Positions 1 through 12,244 of a stretch of DNA of 64,000 nt are shown here, piece by piece. A program made the translations under genes and the position numbers. Origin of the DNA: Bos javanicus (lineage: Eukaryota; Chordata; Mammalia; Artiodactyla; Bovidae); the NCBI RefSeq assembly GCF_032452875.1, contig NC_083897.1, forward strand, positions 5,686,854-5,750,853. Reading direction: 5' to 3'. The notes beneath the pieces were generated by a model. The model was not told where the DNA came from. It was given only the letters and a program-made list of their open reading frames with translations, and searched no databases. Positions within the stretch are counted from its first letter, which is position 1. Each line of letters opens with the position of its first letter.

Positions 1-20
1 GAATCACTGTAACAATGTGT

Positions 21-230
21 ATGCATACTCAGTCGCTAAATCATGTCCAACTCTTTGCGACCCAGTGGACTGTAGCCCCCCAGGCTTCTGTGTCCATGGG
101 GTTTCCCAGGCAAGAATACTGAAGTGGTTTGCGTTCCTTCTCCAGGGGGATCTTCATGACCCAGAGATTGAACCCATGACTCCTGCATTTGCAGGTGGGT
201 TCTTTACTACTAAGCCACTAGGGAAGCCCC
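21..230 (-). mobile_element. Bov-tA SINE
   Basis: Read on the minus strand it starts with the tRNA-like head (gggcttccc motif at 221-230) and ends in the Bov-A tail at about 21. It is flanked by a short repeat, GTAACAA, near 11-17 and 233-240, fitting a target-site duplication. The open frame across it is SINE sequence, not a gene. Confidence 0.9.
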
Positions 231-240
231 ATAGTAACAA

Positions 241-400
241 ATAGCTGCAAATATTGAATGCTTGTTGAGGTAGTTTGCCAAAGACCTTACATGTATTTAC
301 TCATTTAATCTTCAGTGCAACTTTATGAGATAAGTAGCAGTGGTCTCTGCACTTTGCAAATGAGTCAAATTTGACACAGACCGTTTAATTTAACTTACCT
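241..400 (-). repeat. MIR SINE remnant
   Basis: Weak but colinear match to the reverse complement of MIR, including the segment around 285-330 that corresponds to the MIR block before the ATTTAATC motif. Old and diverged. Confidence 0.6.
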
Positions 401-1383
401 GAGATCATTTATTTGTTCATCACTATTTAAATTCCAGGAATAATTCTCGGTGCTGGGGATATGACAGTGAACAAAGCAGATGGTAGTTCATACTAATTTA
501 GCTTATATTCTGGTGTGTATTTCTGGAGATAGACAATAAACAGAAAAGTCAAATTTATAATATGTTGGAGGAAAATAATTGAGGGAAGGTATATCACAGG
601 CTAGGATGGAGTGTGCAGTTACAGTATTAAATAGGGCTAGCTTAGGCCTCACTGATAATTAGATTTGTGCAAAACCTTAAAGGAGTTGAGGGAGGGATCC
701 ATGTAGATACGTGGGGTCAGCATTTTCCAGGTAGAGTGAACATAAAGCGCAAAACTGAGGTGGAGTCTTGCTTAGTTCATTCATGGAAGAGCAAGGAGGC
801 CAGCATACTTAGGGTAGAGTGAGTTAGGTGCAGCGTAGTAGGATATAAGGTCAGAAGGAAAACAGTGAGGGGAGAAAGGCTCTTGGTAGGCCTTGTAAAG
901 ATTTAGCTTTTACTCTTGAGTGAGAAAGTCATTGGAGGGTTTTGAGCTGAGGAGGCATATAATCTGACTTACATTTTAATAGGATCCCCAGCTGCTATGT
1001 TCAAAACAAACTGTAGGAAACAGTGAGAAACAAATGAAGGAAGATGTTAGGAGGACATTATAAATAATTCATGTAAGAGGATGGTGACTTAGACCACGAT
1101 GATGCAGTAGAGGACTTGAGAAGTGGTTGAATTTTGGAAATATTATTAAGGTAGGCCAGTGGGATTTGCTGACCAAATGGATTGGGCTGTGAGAAAAATA
1201 GGAATTAAAAATGATAATGGAGTTTTTGGCCTAAGTGATTGGAAAGGAGTTACAAACAACTCAGATGGAAGATATGGTGGGAGGAGCAAGTTTAAGAGGG
1301 AAGAACTGGAGTTTGGTTTTGGATGTGTTAGGTTTTAGAGGCCTCTCAGACAGCCAAGTGGGAGGTATTATGGAAATGGCTAC

Positions 1384-1414
<31 letters not shown>

Positions 1415-1860
1415 GAGTTCAGGGGAGGTGCGCTAGCTGGAATTACAAATTTGAGAGAGCTCAATGATTAGATGCAACGAAACTGAAGGAGATGAGCAAG
1501 AGTGAGTACAGAAGGAGAAAAGAAATTTCTAAGCTAAGCCTTTGGACATTCAAGTATATAGAGACTGGGAAGAGAAAGAGAGCCAAAATTGGAAACTAAG
1601 AAGGTAAGAGGAAGACCAGGAGATTGTGCTGACCTGAAGTTCAGACAGAGACTACTTCAAGTTGGAGAGAGATAATGGTAATTACTACTAAAATTCAAAT
1701 AAGGTGAGGACTGACAATTTGCCATTGGATTTAGTAACATAGAGATCATACTTGACCTTAGCAAGAGCAGTTTTGTGAAGTAGTGATGGGGAAAAAAGTT
1801 TGCCTGCAGTGGATTTAAAGAAATCTTCACAGACAAGAAGTGATAAGAACTCATTGGACT
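401..1860 (-). mobile_element. L2 LINE, long 3' fragment with ORF2 remnant
   Basis: About 1.45 kb of LINE-2 in antisense. The 3' end lies near 410 and matching sequence continues through the 3' untranslated region into the reverse transcriptase part of ORF2 near 1700-1860. A minus-strand frame at 1657-1926 still shows L2-like peptide (NPMANCQSSPYL). The frame is broken and a TG microsatellite has grown inside it at 1384-1411. L2 died out early in placental evolution, so this marks old, undisturbed DNA. Confidence 0.75.
1384..1411. repeat. (TG)n microsatellite
   Basis: About 14 uninterrupted TG units, lying within the L2 remnant. Confidence 0.97.
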
Positions 1861-2183
1861 TGTCAACTCAGGCAGCCATATTCTAGAGCTCATGTTCTTC
1901 ATCACTACCACATGAATTTTTTTCAATAGATTATAATATCATACCCTCTCCTTATACAGATTTAATTATGTCCCTTGACCTCAAATAAGAGGTGATCGTT
2001 GCCTTAAAGTTTTACTAATATCAGAAATTTCAGTCAATGTGGGAATGGTCCCAGGATTTCACAAACTGTATCATATAGTCTCTTAGAAACACCATGGAAA
2101 TGTTTAGAAAATGAGTATGGTATCAAAACATAATTTGTCAAAATAACCGGTTTCAGTCTTTGCTGTGTTGGATTGCATTCTTG

Positions 2184-2186
<3 letters not shown>
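1861..2186. other. Unassigned stretch
   Basis: Possibly further decayed L2. I see no feature in it that I can support. Confidence 0.4.
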
Positions 2187-2224
<38 letters not shown>

Positions 2225-2248
2225 TCTCTGTGTGTGTCTGTGTGTGTC
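2187..2248. repeat. (TG)n microsatellite, pure then interrupted
   Basis: About 18 pure TG units (2187-2222) followed by TC- and CTG-interrupted units to 2248. A G-rich purine tract follows immediately. Confidence 0.97.
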
Positions 2249-2362
2249 CAGGGAGAGGAAGCGGGGCTGGAGTGGGGAGGGCAGGGTAATAGGGGGAAGT
2301 GGTGAGGGGAGCAGAGGAAGGAGAGAAGATGGTAAGGGGACAGAAAACAGAAGAGAGAATGA
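2249..2362 (+). repeat. G-rich homopurine tract with G-quadruplex pattern
   Basis: About 110 bases made almost only of G and A. Positions 2263-2286 contain four runs of at least three G with loops of 7, 1 and 2 bases, which meets the usual G3+N1-7 quadruplex pattern. Structure formation is inferred, not shown. Confidence 0.75.
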
Positions 2363-3784
2363 CTCACTTGTCCATGCTTAGACAAGGCAGATAATCTGGT
2401 AATCTTGTCACGGACAGTTGTTTATTGCCTGTAGGGCAGGCTATCTATTAGGCTGTTTGCTTTCTTTCCTGTAATTTCATTTTGTATATTATATCTTCTA
2501 AATTATTTTATAAATAGCTCTAGGCTAGGGGCCCAGACTTTTTATTTCTTCATATAGTAAGCTCCCAATAAATGCCTCTTTGCTAGCTAGAGGACATTTC
2601 ACCTTTGAACAGAGGTTTACTCCCCTAAACACGTTTGGGGTATACATTCTGCCATGGTGAAAGACTTTTCCATGCTGTGATATTCATAGTTTATTTTTGT
2701 TTCAAATTTCAATCATAACAAAATGTTCTAATGTTTATATAGTTATGGAGCACTTAGAGGTACAATTGGATTCACAATTACATGACTGATTTGTTTAATG
2801 CTTTTAATCTTTCAGATGGTTACAAAATTGTGCATTTCCCTAGGTTGTTGGAATGTTTCACTGCATTGTTCAGATATTGGGTAGGGGTGGAGTCACGTGC
2901 TTCTGAATCTTCTGATTATTTGCTATGGTCTCTGAACCAAATCCCAAGCCCCACATGTTTTTAATGTATCCAAATGCCACAGCCAGTCCTTGATTCCTAG
3001 TTTATGTCAGTGCATGAAGGTTATTCCGATACACGTGCTCCAGCAGGTAACGGAATGTCAGTCTCAGCAGATGCCAGTTAGAAAGTCTGGGCCAACAGGG
3101 CCCTAAGGCATCCAGTCTTGTATAATATAAAATTATAATCTGCTGGATGGATCAACTGAGTTCAAGAGCCATAAATCTAGATAGAAATACCTTCTCAGTA
3201 TCAGGTGGCCCCTTCAGGAAAGGTAATGAAAAAGCTCCTTCTGAGCGACCAGTGAGCAATTCAGAGTACTTCTGCTGAAGATGTTAGATATTTGACCCAG
3301 AGATTCCCCAGAAGATAATAACAAAAATATTGCTGTATTTAAAACTAGCTTTCTCTAAAATTGTTGCTAGTCAGGACAGGCTTTATGCATAAAAGGAATT
3401 GAGAGAAATAACTTTTTGCCCCTCACACTTCTCACCTGTGGTTCATTTGATGCCTGCATTTCTGTCATGTTTGAGTCATGACTTGGGTGGTTGGGATATT
3501 GCGACTTTGGGGAATTTAGTTGATTATGTAAATAGTCCTGAGAAGGGAAATGCTTTGCAACATTACCACTCATTTCTGCCTCGTATAAAGGGCTTTTTTT
3601 TAGGGGGGGGGGAGTGGATAGGGGCCATTGTCTCTGCTGTTGTTTTTAATTAGGTATGTGTTTTGGCAAAGACTTATAGGATGTCTAAGGGAGTTTAATA
3701 CTGGATAGAGACTTTTTCTGGACCAAGCAGAATGCATCTTGGTGTTCATATGTTTTGGCACTGGCAGCAGTGGTAACACCTGCA
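2363..3784. other. Unassigned, no gene seen
   Basis: Mostly AT-rich single-copy-looking sequence. The only conspicuous motif is a T8 run followed by a run of about ten G at 3592-3611. Short open frames here have no recognisable product. Confidence 0.5.
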
Positions 3785-3934
3785 GGGGATAGTAGAAGTA
3801 GCACTAGACTGTGAGTTGGAAACCTAGGTTCAGGTCCCATCTCAGCAACTAATTAGATTTAGGCATATCTTAAGCAAATCCCTTCTTTTCTCTGAGCCTT
3901 AGTCTCCTTTTTTTAAAAGGAGAGAATGTAGATT
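3785..3934 (+). repeat. MIR SINE remnant, cut by a BOV-A2
   Basis: Follows the MIR consensus from the core (around 3800) through the stretch equivalent to the cctcagtttcc motif (around 3897-3910). A BOV-A2 interrupts it at 3935. Confidence 0.65.
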
Positions 3935-4206
3935 GCTGCTGCTGCTAAGTCACTTCAGTCGTGTCCGACTCTGTGCGACCCGGTAGACGGCAGCCCACCA
4001 GGCTTCCCCACCCCTGGGATTCTCCAGGCAAGAACACTGGAGTGGGTTGCCATTTCCTTCTCCAATGCATGAGAGTGAAAAGTGAAAGTGAAGTCACTCA
4101 GTCGTATCTGACTCTTCGAGACCCCATGGACTGCAGCCTACCAGGCTCCTCCGTCCATGGATTTTCCAGACAAGAGTACTGGAGTGGGGTGCCATTGCCT
4201 TCTCTG
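3935..4206 (-). mobile_element. BOV-A2 SINE, full dimer
   Basis: Starts on the plus strand with (GCT)4, the complement of the BOV-A2 (AGC)n tail, and contains both Bov-A monomers. Flanked by a perfect 11-bp target-site duplication, gaatgtagatt, at 3924-3934 and 4207-4217. Confidence 0.95.
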
Positions 4207-4217
4207 GAATGTAGATT

Positions 4218-4404
4218 AGGAGTTCTCAAACTCTAAGGTGTAGAAGAATTATGCAAAGGAGTGTTTAAAAATTCAGATTTGAGGTCATTGTCTAGTTTTT
4301 ATCTTTTGAGTCAGTAAGTTTAGATTAGGGCCAGGAATCATCAGGTTAAGAAATAACTCAAAGGGAATCTGTATGGTTTAAGGTCCACTCTTTGAGAAAC
4401 CGGA
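4218..4404 (+). repeat. MER5A-like hAT DNA transposon
   Basis: Both ends match MER5A: it begins at ggagttctcaaac and ends at ctttgagaaacc, about 187 bp, close to the family's full length (about 189 bp from memory). Non-autonomous, no coding capacity. Confidence 0.75.
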
Positions 4405-4896
4405 TTAGGTGATTTCTAAGGTCTTTTACAGCTCTAAAAGTTCTTTATTTCTGATGGCTTTCCTTGTGTTTTGGGATGGGAATGACTCATTTTTCTACCT
4501 TCATTTTCCTTTCTCTCTCCCTCTTTCTTTGGTCATATTCTTTCCTTCTCTTCCCACCTTTTCCCTTTGCCCTCTTGTCTCATCTCCAAGGTAACAACTG
4601 CATTCAGTGGGGATGGGAACAATTCAGTGAACAGTAAATTGGAAAGTACAGGTAGGATGCCTGTCAGCACAGGTTGAGAGATAGGGACAGCAAAACAACA
4701 CTCTGGCTTTGGGTGGAGAAATGCCGTGTTCACCTGCTAGTGATCCGTGACGCATGGGATGCACATTCTAATAAGAGAGGCATATGATGGGGTAGGGGCC
4801 ATGTCACAGGGAGCTGAGAGAGGTCATGGGACTTTGGATGGGTAAATGTGAATGCCCTCTTTTTTCTCTCCTTTCCATTGTGGTCTATTGGGTACC
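4405..4896. other. Unassigned; pyrimidine-rich tract inside
   Basis: No gene or named repeat seen. Positions 4485-4590 are strongly CT-rich on the plus strand. Confidence 0.5.
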
Positions 4897-5179
4897 AGAA
4901 GGCAATGGCACCCCACTCCAGTACTCTTGCTTGGAAAATCCCATGGACGGAGGAGCCTGGTAGGCTGCAGTCCATGGGGTCGCAAAGAGTCAGACACGAC
5001 TGAGCGACTTCATTTTCACTTTTCACTTTCATGCATTGGAGAAGGAAATGGCAACCCGCTCCAGTGTTCTTGCCTGGAAAATCCCAGGGACAGTGGAGCC
5101 TGATGGGCTGCCGTCATGGGGTCCCACAGAGTCAGACACGACTGAAGCGACTTAGCAGCAGCAGCAGCAGCAGCAGCAA
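4897..5179 (+). mobile_element. BOV-A2 SINE, full dimer
   Basis: Two Bov-A monomers joined by the usual TTCACTTTTCACTTTC linker (5013-5030), ending in about eight AGC units. Opposite in orientation to the copy at 3935-4206, about 700 bp away. Confidence 0.95.
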
Positions 5180-5274
5180 GTGGAAGTGCTGAAAGAACAT
5201 AAGTAGTAAGAGATGTTATTCAAATCAGACTTTGAGGGGACCATTCAAATCAGTTGCAGACACACTTCTTCCAA

Positions 5275-5430
5275 CCTGGCTGTACATCAGAAGCCCCTGG
5301 GCAGCTGAAAGAGTAACAGTGCCTAGGTCATGCCGTAGACTAATTAAATCCAAGCCTCTGAGAGCGGGTGTAGGTATTAGCTTCTTTTAAAGATTTTAAA
5401 GTCCAGCCAAGGTGAAGAACCACTGTTCTA
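5275..5430 (+). repeat. MER5A-like hAT fragment
   Basis: Matches the MER5 group from the 'acatcagaa' region to the terminal 'gaaccactg' at 5420-5428. The middle is diverged. Confidence 0.6.
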
Positions 5431-5953
5431 GCAGGGTTACTTATAGATGTGAGAGAAGCAAGACTTAAATAGCTGGTCTTCTAGCACGTTGCTAAGCTGC
5501 TGGCCAGCACTGTCTTAGTTGCGTAGGCCTGAGGTTTGTTTTTCGTGTTCTGTCTCTCCATTTGGCACCTAGCATGCTTCAACTGTGGGTTAACAAAACA
5601 TGTGCTAATGATGTGCCCCTCCATCTAGACACTCTAGTCTGTGCCTCCTCTTATCCAGGCTCAGTTCTCTGCCTCCAGCTGTGGTAGAAAACACTCAGTG
5701 TGAGTGTCTGCATGATAAGAATTTGCTTTAAAGAATCAAGAGTACTTTGGCCTTTATTGTAGTTGGAGGCTTTGAGGTCAATCACTGATAACTGGATCAA
5801 TTTTCACTTTTGCATGCCCTATCAGTTCCAGCAATAAAAACCAAATATATGAAAGGAGAACTTTCTCTGATTTAGCTTGGGTCTCAATTCATTTTCTTCT
5901 CTCAGTTCTATTTACCCACCTAGTAGAACACTGTGGTCTATGTTGACTGGTCT
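5431..5953. other. Unassigned
   Basis: No supported feature. Confidence 0.4.
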
Positions 5954-6047
5954 CCTTTTTTTTTAAATTTATTTTTTAATTGAAGGATAATTGCTTTACA
6001 GAATTTTGTTGTTTTCTGTCAAACATCAACATGAATCAGCTTTAGGT
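5954..6047 (-). mobile_element. L1 3' end, severely 5'-truncated
   Basis: About 94 bp of ruminant-type L1 3' end, with the poly(A) seen as poly(T) on the left. Flanked by an 8-bp duplication, actggtct, at 5946-5953 and 6048-6055. Confidence 0.85.
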
Positions 6048-6221
6048 ACTGGTCTTCTTTTATACCTTGTTAATGAACATGCCCCTTTATACCTTCTCTT
6101 TAGAAACAACTGAATCTCTGGCCCACTCAGTTTCTTTGCTTGCTTTCAGCAGTAAAGTGGTCAGGATCTTTCTTCCTCCCTGGTAAAGGTTATATAAACA
6201 AGTTGCATTGTACAGTGAGCT

Positions 6222-6390
6222 CTCCAATCCCTACTTTCATTTCATCCTTACAGCAAGTCCTTGGAGTAGGTGAGGCATAAGTCATTAGCATTCTTTTAAA
6301 AATGAGATGGGGTGGAGGTGCAGAGAAGTCACTTGCCCCAGGTTTTTGCAGTCAGTCTCAAAATCCATTTTCTGCATAGCCCATATCATT
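6222..6390 (-). repeat. MIR SINE remnant
   Basis: Reverse-complement MIR, including the segment equivalent to aggttaagtcacttgcccc near 6322-6340. Confidence 0.65.
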
Positions 6391-6407
6391 TGCAGATGTC
6401 TTTCACA

Positions 6408-6548
6408 TTGTTTGCTTATTTGGTTATTATCTGTCTTCTCTGCCATTAGAATGCACGTTTGATATGAACAGGGCTTTTGTCTGTCATGGTCTCCTCTGTA
6501 TTCCCTAGAGATTAGATTAGTACATGGCATATAGGGAATGTTAAGTGT
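6408..6548 (+). repeat. L2 LINE 3' end fragment
   Basis: Matches the L2 3' untranslated region from the 'attagaatg' block (6446) through 'tacatggcatatag' (6520-6533). Confidence 0.65.
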
Positions 6549-7002
6549 TGAAAGGAACCTCAGTCTTCTTGTCCCAAATCCTGTGGTCCTTTAAATTCTT
6601 TATGGCTCCTCTTCTTTTGCCTGTGTTCAAAGAAATAGATAGGAAAATGCACAAATTGTCATGCAGCTAGTAATTAGTAGAACCTGGCGCCAGACTCCAG
6701 ATTGTTTCATTCTCAGTAGAGTAGATCTGTGTTACTTTATTTTTGGATATTGGCGGATCTAACGATATGCTGTGTTTTTTGAAAGATCCTTGAATGATGA
6801 TGTGCATACTGTAATGCCATGGACAGAACCATGCTACCCAGTCACCTCCCCTGCTCTGTCAGCCAAAGCTTTGGTCTTCAGTGTTCTGAGGTTACTCAGT
6901 GTTACCAGGGGGCCCCACCCTAGCCTGCCCCCTAGTGTTCAGGGTCTTCCCAAATTCCTTCTCTCTGAAATTTTCATAGTCCTTTGACCCACTCTTATTT
7001 CA
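6549..7002. other. Unassigned
   Basis: 6560-6715 could be a very diverged MIR. Nothing firm is visible. Confidence 0.35.
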
Positions 7003-7101
7003 GGTGTCAGTTGCTAGCTGGATGGAGTCACCTTACCTCTTTAGGTCTCAATTTCCTTACCAAATAACAAAGACAGTAATAGATCCCCCCCCGCCCCCCC
7101 G
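7003..7101 (+). repeat. MIR fragment ending in a C-rich run
   Basis: 7003-7084 resembles the MIR 3' half. 7085-7101 is a C8-G-C7 low-complexity run. Confidence 0.5.
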
Positions 7102-8844
7102 CCTTGTGTCATCTGAGTGGTATGAGCACAGAATGTTACAATGAGTAGATTTTAAGGCTTTTTATAGATATGAGATATTATTAGGTTTTTCTAGGAAACT
7201 GCTTAATATGTCAAACAAATTAAGGGCCCTATGATGTATTTTATAATGGTTTGAGGTATCTTTTCTTGGTTTCTCTGTTAAATTTAACAAAGACATTCAA
7301 TGCTTTCAACCTAACAGAGTAATTCCTATGATGGCAATTTTAAGACTCTGCAGAAATGTGAGGAACAGATTTTTATTTGGTGGTGGGTGAAGAAGAAGTT
7401 TTTAGGGCTTCCCTGTTCATTCTCTTTCTTTATAGTATTCCTCACATTAACTCTTTATTCATCCTGTGTAGCTGCTTCCTAATTTCTGCTGAGCCACAAA
7501 TTAGTCAGTACTGCCTGTGATTTGGTTTGAAATGGTTCAAATGGATCTCAGCTAGTTATAGTCTATTTGGTTCACTTCCAGAAGGCTTCTCAGTATAGCG
7601 CTCTTGTGCTGGAACCCAGTAGGCAGCAGGTCTCTACTGCACAGGTGCAGTTGAATTGGGGCAGTGTTTAATGCCTGCTTGATGCTCTGTGATTGGGGGA
7701 CCAATACCAATGAGGCAAAAGGTGAAGGTTACATATTATACAGAAGCTCTCAGCCCTCATTTGAAAAGGCATAGGCCAAACAGGAGGGTGTCTGATTCAT
7801 TTGGAAACCTGCCTCAGTGTCTACTCATTACAGACCTTTTGTTGAAGTCTGTCAACAAGTGTCCTTTGCAGAGTTGTGAGACCCAGAGGTTGATGTCTTT
7901 CCAGGCATTTTCTTGTCAGAGCCATCATTCCAGAAAATTATAGAGTGTGGACTGAGACTACGATTATAGGTTTAAACAGCCCTTGCCTCTCTCTAACTAG
8001 GGAGAGCCTAAGCAATGCCAGAAGCTAAATTTGGTCTTAGTCATTATGAAAATTGAAAGTAATGCTTTACAATTAAGAGTTTGAAAACAGTGTTTAATTT
8101 AGATTCCATAAAATATTGATGGGGTGGGAAGATGTAATGCTGAGGGCACAGGGGGCCTGTATTAAAGATGAGTAAAGGCTTTTAAAGCTTTGGTACTAGT
8201 TTAAATGTGGTCCAAGGGCCATGGCAATCTCAAGGGGTTGAGATTGGTTGGTTACCTCAGACCCTGTGAAATGGAGTATTAAACTTCCTTGTAGCAAGAA
8301 TCACTAGAATTACTGCCTAGAAAGGTAAAATGGAGGCTGCGATTCTAGAAAGGTAAGGTGGACTTAAAATACATGAAGCTTAGAAATAAATAGGGAGTTT
8401 AAGAAATAGCAATATTCTGTAAGGACTGAGGAAATTTTAAAAGCACAGAAAACCTGTCTTATCCTGAAGTGTGAAAAAGGAGGGAATAGTCAAGACAGAG
8501 TGCAGGTGTGGATCAAATTGGAAAACAACAAAGAAAAACATTGGAAAATGTCATCTAACTCTCCACTCAGCAAGAGAATCCCAGCTTCTCAATAAACTGA
8601 AAAATTCCTGGACCTCACAATCTCCCTGTAATTTGGAAGAGCCAAAACTAAAAGGGAAGGTACCAGGACTCTGATGTAGAGACTGTCATATTGTGAAGGA
8701 GGCTGGTCTGAGTCTGGCCATGGGTGGAGAAGTTTCACTAAATAGAGGAAGTGGAGAAAAGGTTTCTTTGCCAGTATTGTTGGAAACTAGCTTATGCTGT
8801 GGGCATTTGGAAGTGTGAGTGTTATATTTATGTTTTCTAAATAA
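7102..8844. other. Unassigned 1.7 kb, no gene seen
   Basis: Single-copy-looking DNA. The open frames at 7689-7943 and 8471-8674 (84 and 67 codons) have no recognisable domain, no start context of note and no splice structure, so they are not called as genes. Confidence 0.45.
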
Positions 8845-8867
8845 TGTGTGTGTGTGTGTGTGTGTGT
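8845..8867. repeat. (TG)n microsatellite
   Basis: About 11 TG units. Confidence 0.97.
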
Positions 8868-8929
8868 TGGGATGGAGGAAAACAGAAGAAAAAAGCTTTT
8901 AAAATCCTACCCCCCTAAGATAACTGTCT

Positions 8930-9430
8930 TAGAATGATCATCCTTTTGTGTGGCTCATTATGTGTATATACATATACATGTTACTTTTCGTAAATGGCGT
9001 CATACTCTAATGCTTTCTTTGTTGTTTAAGGATGTCTTTTGAAGGGCTTGTCCTTACTGCCTCTTCTTGTTATACTTGCCCAAGATGACCAAAGTTAACA
9101 GCCTGACATATATCTTTCTGTACATTTCTCTAGATTAATTTCACATAATTCAGACAAACACAGACACACACACAGAAGTTTGGTCATTATTTTATAATAC
9201 TGATTAGTATGTTATACATTTTCTGTATCTTTTGTTTATTAATCAGTACTAATGGATTTGCTGAATTTTACCCAATTCTCTTAATGACAGTAGTTCATGA
9301 TATGAATGTGTTGTACCACGGTCTGTTTGATCATTTCTATATTAATTCAATGTATTTTTAGTTGCCATACCATTGGCACTGCAGTAACTGTTCTTGTATT
9401 AGTTTAAACTATATGAAATCACTATTTTTG
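8930..9430 (-). repeat. Old L1 (L1ME/HAL1-type) 3' region, probable
   Basis: Patchy similarity to the antisense 3' region of old L1s, for example the cytosine-poor block at 8960-9040 and the poorly preserved block at 9180-9400. Family name uncertain. Confidence 0.4.
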
Positions 9431-10744
9431 TGTACCAAAAATAGTCAACCATCAATAAAAAAACTAGAATGTAAAAAAATAAACCAGAAACAATAGGGAT
9501 CTGGTTTGTAGATGTGGGAAATAAAATCAGCAATTAATGCTGAGAACAAGAACAAGGGATAAGAATAATGGACTAGAGAATGGAGAAACAACATGTGGCT
9601 AATCTATATATCTGAAGATAAAGGATAAATGCAATAGAAACAATTACAGAAGAAAATATCTCTGAAATAAAGAAATGGCTGAATCTGCAGATCAAAAGGT
9701 ATCACCAGGTACCAAACTAATAAGATGTGACTGACATCTAAATAATCCTGGTGAATGTCCTGAATTTTAAGATGAAAGAAAAAAATCTATAGGAACCCAC
9801 TCAAAAAAAAAAAAAAAAAAAAAAAAGAACAACAACAAAAAAATGGCTCACCTCTAAGTAAAAAAATGGGATAAATAGACTTTCACATAATATTAAATGT
9901 GATAAGACAATGGAGTGATACTTACATTTTTGATATAAAAATATTTTACCCAAGAAGTTCTCTACCCTGACAGTGCAACATAAAGATACCTTCAGAAATG
10001 TAAGAGCTTGGAAAATACACCCTCTGCAGAATCTTTGGAAAAGGAGGTGGGCAACTCAAAATAGAATTCAAAGCAACTGAAAACTGAAAAATAAAGACTT
10101 TAAGAGTGTGGATTAGGTTTATAAAAAGGTTCATGCATACAATGACTCCATTTAAACATAGAATTATTCTAAAAATTTTTTAGGTAAGATTATAAAAAAC
10201 AGAATGCACAATTCATTAATAATTCTTGAAAGGACAGATAACATTTTAAACATTGAAAATACAAAACTCGTCTAAAATCTCACACTATGCCACTCTTACC
10301 TGGAAGAAATGGGCATGCGATAGGAAGGCACAAAAGGAATGACTAGGTACTATTTCAAGGAGAATTATAGACTCAAATTATTTTAGTTTTAAGCGTAACC
10401 TCTTACAGAATTAAAAGCAGAAAGTATACTTCCAAATTGCTAAAGCAGAAAAAACCAAAGAAAATCCATATTAAAAAAGGAGATAGGAAGAAAGTATAAT
10501 TCAAATACAACAGCAGAAGTAAAACCAAGTGATGCTATTAAATGTGAATGAAACATTTCTATTATAGGACAAAGATTCTCAGATGGAGTTCAGAAACAGT
10601 GTTCACCTATAGTTTCTGTATTTTATAAAAGACACAATGTAGAAGAAATATCTATCTATATCTCAGCAAATCCAGATAGAAGACATATAATTAATAAGGT
10701 GGAACCTAAAGCAACTATATTCATAAGATGAGGCTGGTAATTTA

Positions 10745-11240
10745 TTATGAATTTAACATTTCTTTAATAAGGTAGCTACAATGTGGCTGTGTGGCTTTAC
10801 ATTTAATATAATTAAGATTAAATTTAAAAAGTTCAGTTCCTCAATAGTACTAGTGAAAGTTGCTCAGTTGTGTCCGACTCTTTGTGACCCCATGAACTGT
10901 ATGGTCCATGGAATTCTCCAGGCCAGAATACTGGAGTAGGTAGCCTTTCCCTTCTCCAGGGGATCTTCCCAACCCACGGATAGAACCAGGTCTCCCACAT
11001 GGCAGGTGGATTCTTTACCAGCTGAGCCACAAGGGAAGCCCAAGAATACTGGAGTGGGTAGCCTAACCGTTCTCCAGGGGATCTTCTGGACCCATGAACT
11101 GAACTGGGGTCTCTTGCATTGCAGGCGGATTCTTTACCAACTGAGCTACTAGGCACATTTCAAATGCTCAGCAGCCACATGTGTCCAAATGCTCAATAAT
11201 CAGAACACTGGACAGCAATGACAGAAGATTTCATCATCTC
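10745..11240. repeat. hAT-type DNA transposon split by a Bov-tA
   Basis: Left half about 10770-10853 (blocks 'aatgtggct', 'agttcagttcctca') and right half about 11147-11240 ('cacatttcaaatgctcagc', 'actggacagc') join into one continuous consensus once the SINE is removed. The exact MER family is not certain. Confidence 0.6.
10854..11146 (-). mobile_element. Bov-tA SINE with two tandem tRNA-like heads
   Basis: Read on the minus strand there is one tRNA-like head (about 11146-11040), a second head (about 11039-10930) and one Bov-A tail. The hexamer TACTAG flanks it at 10848-10853 and 11147-11152. The copy at 43490-43824 has the same architecture. Confidence 0.85.
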
Positions 11241-12244
11241 GGTTCAGTTTCACAGTACTGGTAAGGACTACAATGTATATATAGTAAGAGTATAACATTG
11301 ATGAACCCTAATGTACAAAGTAAAATCCATTCAAATGTAATAATTTGATACTGCCAGATACAAGGAGAAACTTACAGAATGCCAGTTGTAAAGGGGGACC
11401 GAATATGTATCTTTTTTTCTATGAAGGATAAAAAGGCAAAATGTAAATAACAATATAGAGGGTCTGATTAATTAATAAAGTTGAAGTAATCAATTTATGA
11501 AAAAATTCTTTACCCATGGGACATTAAAAATGTAATCACATACTAACTACAATGTAAACCCCAATTCCCAAAATCAAAGATAGTACAACATTCAGTAATA
11601 TTTGTAATTAATGATAGATGGACAAGTGGAAACCTTTTGCAAAAAACTTCTTGGTTTGAGAAAGAAAACAGAAGCCACAGCATCAGAATATTTAGAGAAA
11701 TCACAATAATGAGAATTATGTGTCCAAATCTAAGAGGTATTGACAAGCTTTAATGAGAAGGAAATTAATAATTCATAGTTCTACAAAATTTCTTTTATTA
11801 AGCATTCTACTTCCAAAGCTAGAACATCATAAACATAAGGGAAAACCTGAGGAAGAACTTAATAGGACTATAAGGAGATATTAATGAACTAGAAAAGAAA
11901 AATCCATTGAAACTACATGCAAATGCAAATACTTTTTCTTGAAAAAAAATATGAGGGACAAAATCCTAGGCTAGTAAATCTGAAAGTGAGGAATGCCATA
12001 AAATTAGAAATGAAAATGGGAATATAACTAAAAATATGGAGGAGAGTTTCCAAATTATGTGAAAGTCATGTACAACTCCATGCTTTGAATTTGAAGATCT
12101 CAGTGACATACATCTTTCAAAATACACATTGTTAAAATTATTCAGTAAGTAGAAGGCCTCGTGGTTGGTGTAAGCAAGAGGTACTACCTATGGATATAAC
12201 TTTCTTGATGAAGCGTGTTCCTAATTCTTAATTTTTAATTTAAA

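Larger units (their letters stand above)
9440..12130 (+). repeat. Old L1/HAL1-like sequence, decayed, probable
   Basis: A-rich, purine-rich sequence resembling the sense strand of HAL1 or old L1 (blocks near 9670-9790, 9890-10100 and 11800-11960). It holds a 24-base A run at 9803-9826 and is interrupted by a hAT element with a SINE inside. No open frame survives. Confidence 0.45.
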
